64,000 nt of DNA from Xylaria sp. FL1777 (lineage: Eukaryota > Ascomycota > Sordariomycetes > Xylariales > Xylariaceae). The notes beneath the pieces were generated by a model. It was not told where the DNA came from. It saw nothing but the letters and a program-made list of their open reading frames with translations, and made no database searches. The first letter of the stretch is position 1; each line of letters starts with the position of its first letter. Location: contig MU400676.1 in the NCBI GenBank assembly GCA_022578965.1, positions 28,058 to 92,057 on the forward strand, read 5' to 3'. The position numbers and the translations under genes are program-made. Of this stretch, positions 1 to 10,439 are shown piece by piece.

Positions 1-3000
1 AGCAACTAGTATTATTTATTAAAGTTATTAATGCATAACTTGTTAAAAAGTTTTAATTATTTTTTTATGTTTTAAAAGGTTAATAATAATTATGTGCTAT
101 GTAAATCAGGCTTTATGTAGCTTATTATTAACTTAGATTTTATGCTTTAAACTTTTTGCTTTTAAAAGCTTTAAAGTTTTGTTAGCTTTATATATATAGT
201 TAGCTATAATGCTTTATTTTACGTACTTTTTTTTTGTGCTTTATTAACACAGGCTAATAATTACAAGTAATTAAATACTGCTTTGCTACTTATTACTTTA
301 TTGTTTACCTTTTTTTGCTTTATACTTGTATAATTATTAGTAGTTAGTATTATCTTTTAATATGCTAGAAATTAGCATATAGCTAATATAAGCTAATAAA
401 TACTTTTTTATATTATTAGTAGACTTATATTTTCTAAGCTTTATAGAAAGCTAATTATGCTAAAGCTTGTATATAAAGTATATAAAGTTCTAACGTTAGC
501 TTTAAAAACACATTTAACTTAGTTGTTAAAAGAACTAAAGAGCTAAGGGCTTTAACTTCTTAGCATAGCTAAACAGTTTACTAAAATAAAGCAGTAAAAA
601 AAGCGCTTTAGGCTATACTGCAACAAAAAAAATAACTAAAAAGAGTACTATTAAAAAAAAAAAGCTAAAAGTAAAGACATATAACTTTAACCTTAATTAA
701 ACAAGCCTTTATATTTATATTTACTATAAGGTATATATTAGTAATAAAAGCTTTAATAAAGAGCTTAAAACTTGGTTATATTATATTTAGCTAATAATTC
801 TTTAAAGGTTTTAAAGCTATAGTTACCTTTTTTTTTAGCTTTTATACATAAGGATATTTTGTTTTATTTATGCTTATTAAGCTGCTATAAAATCTACGAC
901 TTTTTTAGCTATTAGGTTGCTACATATGCAATTTTTATTACAGGTAATTATTATAAACTAATTGTTTAGCTTTATATATACTAGCTTAAGTAAAGCTAGC
1001 TTAAAATAATATATAGGTTATAGTTTGTTTAATAGTATTTTAACGTGATTTATTAGCTAATTATTAATTTTTTTGTTTAAAATAAAATTTATAGCGCTTT
1101 ATATTTTAGCTGTTTTTATGCAACCTTACTTCTTAGTATATATATAAGCAATTTAACAACTTTTTTAATGTATATTTTTCTTAGTTAATAAAACAAATTA
1201 AAGCAGAATGCCTAAATTATAGGCTTTTATTTAAAAAATATAGTAAGACTTTATTAATTTGTTATTAAGCTATGCGTATAGCTTTTATAAAGCTACTGTA
1301 GCATATATATTAAAGTATAACTAGTTAATAAGCGTTTAATTGCTTTAATTGTTAACGTTTATGTTTTTTTTATAGCTGCTATAAATTTTATTGCTAGACT
1401 TGTTTTTAAGCTTATTGCTTTTATTGCTGTTTATAATATACGGCTTGCTTTATAAACTAGGATTTTAAGCTTACAAAAGCAATTAAAGCTTTATGTTTTC
1501 TTAATAATAGCAAAGGTTGTTTTTAAAAAGTCGATTATAGTTTGCATATATTTTAGTTTTTGCTGTTTATTTATAATTGTTTAATAAAAAGTATTTATTA
1601 AGATTAATAAATAACGTTAAAAAACTTTAAACTTTAGTTTAATATTATTTTATGTACTATAAAATTATTTAAGCTTAAAAAGCAGTAGATTTTTATTGTT
1701 TTTTTTCTATTTTTTGCTTTTGCTAGCTTGTAGCTTAAATTAATTTTGCAAATATAATATAAAAACATTAAAGTTATATTAAAAAGAAATCTAACTAACT
1801 TAGTTAATATTATACTAATAATATAACTTTTGCTTTAATTTATGCTTTAGTTTATTAAGCAGTATTTTAGCTTAAAAGCAGCTAAAACATTTTATATTTT
1901 AAATATAATCTAAAAGCTAACGTTTTTTTTTAATCTTTATATGTTCTTTTTTAGTATCTTGTTTAAAACTATGCGTTTAAAGCTAAAGGATTAAATAATA
2001 GCAAGCTAGAACTGCTAGTGCTACTTAAAAAAAAGCTATAAAATGTACTAATTTTTTACCGGGCTATTTAAAATAGCTATTTTTTTATAATAATAAAGAT
2101 CTTTGTATGTACTTATAATATAATATTGTTTTAGGTTAAAAAAGTTAAAAAACTATTTAGCTAGCTTTAAGCGTAGTACTATTATATTTAGCTTTTAGTA
2201 TATAGCAAATAATAGATTAAACTAAAGTAATACGTATATTTGTTTTGCTTTTTTTGCTAACTATATTAAAAATAGATATAAGTAAAGCTTTTTGTAATTT
2301 TATAGCTATAGCTTTTGCTATATTAAGTTCTGATTTGCTTTATACGTTATATAAGCTCCTTAAGCCTGGACTATTTTCTTAAAAATAAAAAATAAAAGCA
2401 ATTTACTTAAAAGAAAAGGCTCTTTAAAAAGGCATTACTTTTATTTTTAAACTAGACTTATATAAATAGATTTTTCTAGCTTTTAAATAAAACACTTTAA
2501 ATACGCATTAATTTAGATATATTTTAAAAGCATTTGTAAAGATTGTTTAATAATTACCTTAATATAGCAAAGTTTATATAAAGCACAAAAAGGCATATTT
2601 GCTATAGCGTACATAAAAAAACTTATAAAGTTTAAACGCAAAACTAGGCTATAAAAGACATTAAGCGTTATACTTAAAGGCTAAGCTTTGCTAACTTTTT
2701 ATTAACGCTTAGCTACGTTTTATAAATAATTAAAGCGTTTATAGTTTTTTTTATTTGTAATTTTATAATGTAGCACTAGCAAATAACCGAAGTAATTAAT
2801 GCTATTGTTGCTTATAGTGCTATTAAAAAGCTTGTTATTATTAATAGAGGTAAAAAAACTATTTAGTTTAGTAAAGCTGCAACAAAAAGTATAGAAATAA
2901 ATATAACAATTTATTATTATAAGCTTTAAAAAAAAAACCCTTTTTAATGTTTTATTTATATAAAAAGGCTTTAGCTTTGCTTTTTTATAATATTAATCTT

Positions 3001-3727
3001 TTAAGCTTATCTTAAACCTAATTTATAACTTTTATATAATACTATAAATAACTTTAAAAAAACAAAAAATGCTTAAATAAATAATATGACTTTTTTTATA
3101 ATTAATTTTTATTGTTTTTTAATTATGCATGTTTTAATTATATATGCAAATTATGTATAACTTAGATTTTACTGCTGCTTTTTTGCTATATATGCTATAA
3201 AATAAGCTATAGAATATTATTATATTTAGTTGCTTAACAAATTAAAAAAATGCAATAAATTAATATTTTATTAAATAAATAAAAACTTTAAGCAAGCAAA
3301 GTATGTTTATTTTATTTGTTAGCATATAAGCATGTAAAAATATAAGCAAAGCTAAAAAAAAAAACCTGTTAAAACTTCAAAAAAATGCTAGAATTATATA
3401 TTATTTGTTTTAAGCTTTTTATTATTTTTAGTAGTTATTTTTCTTGCTATAACTGCTTTAACTGCTACTAGCTTAAGCAATATTTTAGCTTTTAAGCTAT
3501 ATTTTAAAGCTTATGTTTAATATTTTAATTATACTTTTATACTTTAAATAAGCTATATAGCTTTTTTTTAAAAGCAGCTAAGCAATACTAAATCTAGTTG
3601 CTAAACAATAAGCTAGCTTTTATAGCAAGTATATATTATTAAGCTTAAGCTAAAGCTATTAATAGGTTATAAAATAGCTCTAAAGGCATATATTTTATTG
3701 TTGTTCGTAAAGCTTATTAAAAGTTTA

Positions 3728-3770
3728 ACTATTACTATTATTATTTTTGTTTTTGTTTTTGTTTCTGTTT
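3728..3770. repeat. Simple repeat, ATT then GTTTTT
   Basis: A short run of ATT/ACT triplets passes into four GTTTTT-like hexamers. It is an ordinary microsatellite with no associated gene. Confidence 0.6.
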
Positions 3771-4296
3771 GCTGTATTATTATATAAAAGTTAAGCTATT
3801 TTTTGTATTAAGTGTTGCATTAAGTAAAGCTATAAATAGTTCTTGCATAAGTTTATATTATAAATCCTGCATTTATAATGTAAACTTGGGGTGCTTTAAT
3901 AAAACTAGTAACAATAAATCGTAAGCGCGCAACTAGTAGCTTAAATAAGCTTAGCCCTTGCATAGTTGCAAAGTTAGCTAGCTTAAAAACTTTTGCTTAT
4001 TTAGCTAACAGTTTTTTTTAACCTGCTTGTTATAATATAGCCGAAATCGTAATATAAGCAAAGCAGCTAAGCATTAAATACGTAGCTCAAGCAAATAATA
4101 ATTAAGCAACTAGCGTTATAACGCTAGCAAAAGCTTAAGCTTTTTATAGGTTTTAAGCATATAAAACAGTATTTGTTTTAAGCATATGTTATAAGTAAGT
4201 ACGCTTTAATTAAGAAATTATTGCAGGATTTTTGCTAAGCTATTTGCGTTAATATTATAATAAAAGTAGTTATATAAAAACACTTAAAAAAAGGCA

Positions 4297-4397
4297 AATA
4301 TTTATTATTATTGTTATTATTGTTGCTATTATTACTGCTATTGTTATTATTATTGTTAGCATTAGCATTATTTTTATTATAGTTGTTATTATTATTA
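4297..4397. repeat. Imperfect trinucleotide repeat (ATT/GTT/GCT)
   Basis: About 100 bases are written almost entirely in triplets of the form NTT, mainly ATT and GTT with some GCT. It is an imperfect microsatellite. No open frame runs through it that looks like a real protein. Confidence 0.6.
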
Positions 4398-5552
4398 ACT
4401 ATTTTTTTTTCTGCTGTTTTTTCTCTTTTATGAAGTTTTGCGTATTTTTTTTGTTATAATAGCACGTTTAGCTTACTGTTTTAAGTTAAGCAAAAGCTAT
4501 ATTATAGCTTTTCCTTTTTTGCACGCATAAGGTATATAATAATATAAAACTAAATATTAAGTAATATAGTTATATATAAACTTATAAGGTTTATATAATA
4601 AAATTTGTGTATATATAAGCTATTTTTACTAATTATTATTAAAAAGCTTTATAGGCTAATTAATTAATATATTAGCTATTAACTTTTTTATTACTTGTTA
4701 TATAATTGCTAAAACTACTTGTTTATTTTAAGATAATAACTTGTAATTATTTATATATTGTTAGTATTATGCCTTTGTTTGCATTTATTGCGTTGCTTTA
4801 AGTATTTATTTAAAGTTTAAAGTTTATGCTTTTATTAAGGCTATTGCTAAGCATAGTAGCTATTATTAAGTTTATATACAATTAGCTTTAAGCTTTTTAA
4901 CCTTTATGGTTTACTTATATGTCTTAAATTAGCAAAAGCTAAATTTAGCGCAGTATGCTCTTAGTGTTTTACTAAACTATGCATTTAAAAATAACACATA
5001 ATATTTAGCTAGTTTAACACATATAAAAGTTAATTAGCGTTTAAATTTATTTCTTTATACTTAAAATATTTTAGTTAATTAAGCTTACGTTAATTAATAA
5101 GTACTTTTTTAAAATTAAAGCATCTTTAGTAATAATAGCAAAAGGTATAAAGTCTTAAAAGTTAAATATAATAGTTAATATATTTCTAGTTTTATAATAA
5201 GTATTTAGCAAAATTAAAGCTTAAAAAAAAGAAAAAACTTTTACGCATATATTATATATATTTAAGTAGTTTAGTTATAATATTATTACAAGTATTAATG
5301 CTATAAGTATTAAGTATTTTTTTTTTGTAGCGTTAAATATATTTTTTGCTACATTAGCTTTAATTTTCTTTATATATTGTTTAGCTAATAATTATTACTT
5401 AGCAGCCTATTATTATTGCTTAGTAGCTTATTACTAATGTTCTTTTTGTTTTTTGTAATATTGTTAACTTTGTTATTATACTTTTTTTATAGCTTTTATT
5501 ATGTTTTGTAAATATGTTTAAAATTAAATTAATTTTTTAACGCTTGAACTAA

Positions 5553-5599
5553 AACGTTAATGTTTTAACAAAAATAGCTATAATTACAACATTAACGTT
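5553..5599. repeat. 12-bp perfect inverted repeat
   Basis: AACGTTAATGTT at 5553-5564 is the exact reverse complement of AACATTAACGTT at 5588-5599, with a 23-base loop. It could fold as a hairpin or be chance in AT-rich DNA. No transposon end was recognised around it. Confidence 0.4.
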
Positions 5600-7022
5600 A
5601 ATATTGATTTTTTTTATTTATATAACGCGCTATATACTTTATTCCTAATAATAAATAATATTAATAATGCTAATTGCGTTAAAAGCAAGCATATTATAGA
5701 TGTTTTTATTTAAAACGTTAATACTGCAGCAATTTTTCCTAGTAATAAAACCTTTAAATTATTGCTTGTTTTTTCTTTAGCTGTTTAAAAGCTAAAAGCG
5801 CGCTTAAAAAAACCTGCGTTAAAACGCTAATTAAAATTAATAAGTCTTATTAAAAGCAAGCTTAATTTTTAAAAGCTAAAAAAGCTCGTACAAATCAATA
5901 GATTTAAAAGCAATAAATTAAATATACTGCTTGCTAATATTTAATTATTATATATATAGCTTATATTTATTAATAAAGCAAATAAATTTACTGTTTTAAA
6001 TTAAACACGTTATTAAATATTTAATAGCAATAAACTTTTATTTAATTTCTTACTTTTAATATGCTGCATATATTACAAAGCTATTGCTTTTATTAAATAT
6101 TAGCAGCACAAATATAAGTAAAATAACAAAGTATACTTGCTTTTTTTAAAGTTAGCATTTAAGTTTAAGTTTAATAATATAAAATAGCATAGCTAAACAC
6201 TATTAGTTTGCATTAAGCTAACAATATTTGCTTTAATTGCTTATAATTTAATTTTATAAGTAAAAGAACTATTTATAAGCATTAATGCAAGCTTAGTATT
6301 AGCTTAATTTATATTAAAAAAAAGCATAAACATTAAGCATTTAGGCAGCTATTTTAATTGGTTTTTAGTATAAGTATAGCTTAATAGCAACAGTAAAAAG
6401 GTTAATTATATAGTTATAGCTAACCTTAAAAAAAACGTGCTTTTAAAGAAAGCTATTATAAAGCTAGCATTATTAGTTTAAAATAGAACTTTAGTTTATA
6501 TTAATTAAACTATATATTTAGCTGTATTTAAAAGTTTTATTGCTATATTAATTAAAACAAAAACGACTTTATTATTACAAAATCCTATATTATAGCTTGT
6601 AATTTAAATTGCTATATAACATTAACATATATATTATTTCTAGGCTATACGTTTTTAATAAGTAGTGCTTAAAGATCAAGAAGTGCTTACGTTAGCGTTA
6701 GTTTTGCTAATTATAATAACCAGTTATAATTAAAACATATACCTAGCATATACTAAAGGCAATTTAATTATACTTTGTAGTTTGTTATATATTAGCTTAA
6801 TAGCTACAGAGGTTTAGTTACGTAAGTTAATCTGCTTACTAAAAGCAATTAAAAAGTGAATACAAAGAGAATTTTATAAACAAATATACAAATGGTTTTT
6901 ATGTAATAATTAAGAAATATTTTTTTTGTTTTTTTTTATAATAAAAACAACAAGCAATTAATACAACTAATAAACCTAATGTTATATGCCATTATTTATA
7001 TTTAACAACTTTTATTGATATA

Positions 7023-7240
7023 TTTCCCCATACAAAAATATATACGGAATACATGCCCCATATTAAATAACTCCACTAATGTAAAGGTTAAAAATATAAG
7101 AAAATATGTTTTAGAGTCCTTATTTAAAACGAAATCCATATATAACCTCCGTTCGTTCATAGCACCTTTATTGGTAAAGATATAACGTAATAAAGAATAG
7201 GTGTAAAAATACCCCTGTAAAATGTATAAAACTTAGTGCA
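7023..7240 (+). repeat. Left inverted arm of foldback element
   Basis: It pairs with 7521-7748. Matching landmarks, read from the outer end, are GGAATACATGCCCC, the stretch around GGTAAAGATATA, ACCCCTGT at 7211-7218 and CTTAGTGC at 7232-7239. This arm keeps several CG and TCC sites. Confidence 0.8.
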
Positions 7241-7520
7241 TACTAATTAAAAAATAAAAAAAAAATAAAAAAAATAAGTTTTAAAATGTTTAATAAATTA
7301 TTAATTCAATTCTAAAAGATCTTTATTTTTAAGCCTTTTTTTAATTAAATAGCTAAGGTATAAAAAACAGTACATAAATATTTATATACTACTTTTTATA
7401 CCCTTGTTATTTAATTAAAAGAAAATTAGAAAAATAAAAACTTTTAGTTTCTTGAAAGCCTATTTATTGCTAATTCTCAAAATGATTTTTCCCATTTTTT
7501 TAACATTTAAATAAGCAAGT

Positions 7521-7748
7521 TGCACTAAGCTAAATATAATAACAGGGGTATTTGTTCCTAATATTTTTACTTTCTTTTCTTTTGTTTATATCTTTACCAA
7601 TAAAAGTGCTATAAACAAGCAGGAGGTATATATGGATTCCTTGTTAAATAAAGACTTTAAAACATATTTTTCTATACTTTTAACATTTATATTAGTGAAG
7701 TTATTTAATATAGGGCATGTATTCCCTATATATTTTTATATAGGGAAA
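7521..7748 (-). repeat. Right inverted arm of foldback element
   Basis: It is the reverse complement of 7023-7240 with indels. The landmarks are GCACTAAG at 7522-7529, ACAGGGGT at 7542-7549, TATATCTTTACC and GGGCATGTATTCC. Several G and C positions kept in the left arm are A or T here. Confidence 0.8.
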
Positions 7749-8165
7749 TACATCTATGAAAGTAGCTAACTTGCTTAAGTAGCTCGCTTGCTTATAAACC
7801 ATGTTATAGTTTATTTAAAAATAATTATTTTTATTATATTTTATAAAAGTTTTAAGTTTATAGTTTTATAATTTATTATTAATAAAAACTTTATAAAAAA
7901 TGCTAATATTATTATTGCTTTTAAATAGTTTTTAATTTTAAACATTATAAATTACTTTAGTTATAATATTTTTATATTTAAGTTTAAAATAATATAATTT
8001 TATAAGTTTAAATTAATTATTTTATTTTTAAGCTTTTTATTTTAAATTTAAGCATATGTTATAACTTATATAAGTTTTAAAGCAAATATGCAAAAAAAGC
8101 TAAAGGTTTTTTGCTAATTAAGTATATTTATAGTTTATAAAGGCTGCAATATGCAATAAAACAAA
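7749..8165. other. Unassigned AT-rich stretch
   Basis: No gene and no assignable repeat. It separates the foldback element from family C copy 1. Confidence 0.5.
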
Positions 8166-8850
8166 ACATTAAATCTTTTTGTTGTTAAAATGATTTCTTT
8201 TATTAAAGCTATAACTATTTATAAAGCCAAAAAAAGAATTTACGCTAATTTTAAACTTTTTTTTTATAAACGTTAAATTAATAGCAAGTTTAATAACTTA
8301 AGCATAATACTATGTGCTATAAGCAATGCTTATTTAAGCTTTATAATTAAACATTTTGCTAAAAAACAGTATAGCTAAAATACTTATACTATTACTAAAA
8401 ATAAAAGCGTTTATAGCTTAAAAAGCTACTATAATAATAAAAATACTAATAACTATTTTAGTAAAAATATAGCTAAAAGCAGTAATATTTTTGTTATTTT
8501 TTTAAAGCGTTAATATTATAGCTATAACTTTAGCTTTTTTTATAATAAAACGTTTACTAAAAGTTTTAACGTTATTATTTAAGCTATTATTTTTATTATT
8601 ATTAAAAAAGTTTAATAAAACAAAAGTAGCTAATATAATATATTTGTAGCTTTATGCTTTAGTACTAAGTATTTAGTTATTAAAGCTTATGCTATATTTA
8701 AAACTAATGTTATATTTTTTATTTTAAAAATTTATAAGCTATAATAAAAATTTTAGTTATGCTAATTATTAAAACTTATGCTTTATTTAAAACTAATGCT
8801 ACTTTTTTTGCTTTAAAGATATAAAAACTGCAATAAAACAACATAAAGCA
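8166..8850. mobile_element. Repeat family C, copy 1 (class unknown)
   Basis: The core from about 8166 to 8665 matches 44880-45375 and the split copy 25326-25491 plus 30658-30985. A landmark is the shared stretch around CTTATTTAAGCTTTATAATT at 8328. From about 8666 it continues into an 89-base tandem unit: GCTATAATAAAAA at 8738 recurs as ACTGCAATAAAA at 8827. No coding potential or terminal repeat is visible, so the class cannot be stated. All three copies have the same orientation. Confidence 0.65.
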
Positions 8851-9596
8851 AATTAAAAATAAAAGCATTTTAAATTAACAATAGAAATTTTGCTACTATT
8901 AGTTTATATTTAATGCAATTTTGCTTTAAAAATTAATAAGTAGCTTTTTAATAATACTTATTTATATTTTAATAAGTTAAACATTAATGCAAAAATAACG
9001 CTATATATAAAACTTATTATAAAAGTTTACTTTTTTAATACTACTTTAATAAAAACTTTAAAAGTATTGCATTTTTACTTTTTAAACTTTTATATTGTTT
9101 ATATATTTTTTAAAACAATTATTTATATTTATAAAACTTATTATTAAACATTTAAATAAAACTAAATATATTAATTATATTTTTAGTTTATTTATTATTT
9201 ATTTATAGCTAATCTTTTTATATAAGCTTAAATAGCTATATTAATTATTGCTTATTTTTATATACTTAAATATATTTTTATTTTTGCTTTTTTTTTTTTT
9301 TTAGCTATTATATATACATTTTATTTACTTTTAAATACTTTTATTTTATATGCTTAAAGAAAAAACCGCAATAGTTTTGTTTTAATCTTTGCGTTTATAT
9401 ATAATTTTTAAAAAGCTATGCATTAGCAGTAAAAACGAGCTTTTTTTGCAGCAGTTATTGCTTTAGCTATTATATTTATATAATTTGCTATTATTTTAAG
9501 ATTATATAAAAATAGTTAGCTATGCATAAAAAATTAGTACTATTAATATATAAAGCTTGCAATACTTTAGCTATAGCTTTTTTTGCTACTTTTAAA
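8851..9596. other. Unassigned AT-rich stretch
   Basis: Heavily mutated sequence without open frames. I see no pairing with other parts of the window. It lies between family C copy 1 and the 81-base tandem repeat. Confidence 0.45.
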
Positions 9597-9925
9597 CGTT
9601 ATTATAATATATACTTTTTTATAAAAATTATACATTAAAATACTTTTTTTTTTAAAGCTTTAAAATTATAAGCTAAGTAATAATATAATGTATGCTTTTT
9701 TATAAAAAATATACATTAAAATACCTTTTTTTTTAAAGCTGTAAAACTATAAGCTAAGCAATACTATAATATATGTTTTTATATAAAAGTTATATATTAA
9801 AATACTTTTTTTTTTAAAGCTTTAAAATTATAAGCTAAGCAATAATATAATGCATGCTTTTTTATAAAGATTATATATTAAAATACCTTTTTTTTTAAAG
9901 CTTTAAAACTATAAGCTAAGTAATA
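9597..9925. repeat. 81-bp tandem repeat, four units
   Basis: The landmark AAAGCT(T/G)TAAAA(T/C)TATAAGCTAAG starts at 9654, 9735, 9816 and 9897, an exact spacing of 81 each time. Units differ mainly at C/T and G/A positions, so the array formed before or during the mutation process and has kept its length. No coding role is visible. Confidence 0.85.
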
Positions 9926-10130
9926 GCGTTACTTTTATGCTTATTTATTTAACTTTTAAATATAATATAAACATGTTTATTATTAAAAAGCATATTATTT
10001 TAAGTAAACTTATTAATAATAAACTTAAGCTAAAGCTTTTTTATATTATAAGCTAGCTTAATTTATTTAGTATACGTATTGCTGTTTTAGCTATTAAAAT
10101 ACTTAATTATATATTGTTATAAACCTTAGA

Positions 10131-10290
10131 AAATTAAAAGTATAAATATTCATTAAAAAAAAATAAAAAGAAAAAAAAACGTATAATAGCTAGTAAAAAA
10201 AAGTAAAAAAAAAAGCTAAAACTTATATAGCTTTTATACTAAAAATAAAAACAAAAATATTAATACTTTTTATGCTAAAGCAAAAAAAGC
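10131..10290 (+). repeat. Repeat H, left copy
   Basis: About 160 bases matching 13735-13890 in direct orientation. Both begin in an A-rich stretch (AAAAATAAAAAG), then share ATAATAGCTA and a stretch ending TATAGCTTTTATACTAAAAA. The two copies bracket a LINE-derived segment that holds the satellite insertion. They may be a duplication made within the LINE fragment or short direct terminal repeats of an unrecognised element. Confidence 0.65.
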
Positions 10291-10439
10291 GCAAAAAAAA
10301 TAAAATAAGCTAAAGTTAAACAAAGGTAAAACAGCTATAAAAGCAAAAGCTATTATTACAAAAATATATATGCTATATATATTTAATAAAAATAATGTTT
10401 TTAACTTTTTAATTTAGTAGCTAATAAAAATAGCAAATT
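10290..10439 (+). mobile_element. LINE fragment B0, part 1
   Basis: Matches B1 from about 27700 to 27850, including the shared CAGCTATAAAAGCAAAAGCT. Alignment stops at 10439 just after ATAGCAAAT and resumes at 13372, so B0 was split here. B0 appears 5'-truncated, as is usual for LINE copies. Confidence 0.7.

Larger units (their letters stand above)
1..7022. other. Degenerate AT-rich DNA, no genes
   Basis: No reading frame of useful length and no recognisable protein motif is present on either strand. The composition is dominated by A, T and the tetramer AGCT, as in the mutated transposons further right, so this is probably very old transposon sequence. I could not pair it convincingly with any other part of the window. 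A slightly less eroded patch lies around 3840-4140, where CG and GGGG survive. Simple repeats at 3728-3770 and 4297-4397 and a small inverted repeat at 5553-5599 are listed separately. Confidence 0.6.
7023..7748. mobile_element. Foldback/MITE-like element with long terminal inverted repeats
   Basis: The element starts TTTCCCCATAC and ends in the degraded complement TATAGGGAAA. Its two arms, about 220 bases each, are reverse complements apart from small indels and C-to-T changes. Both ends are flanked by TA, which fits the TA target duplication of Tc1/mariner-type transposons, though a two-base match is weak evidence. The 280-base centre is AT-rich and codes for nothing, so it would depend on a transposase supplied elsewhere. 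It holds CC, TCC and CG far more often than its surroundings, so it probably arrived later or escaped most mutation. The right arm is more altered than the left. A solo or decayed inverted pair is the alternative. Confidence 0.75.

Noticed and set aside
3895..4110. Possible homology to 31150-31345 (CTAGTAGC, GCAGCTAAGCATTAA)
   Set aside because: Shared words are short and not in a consistent order or orientation, so no repeat is claimed.
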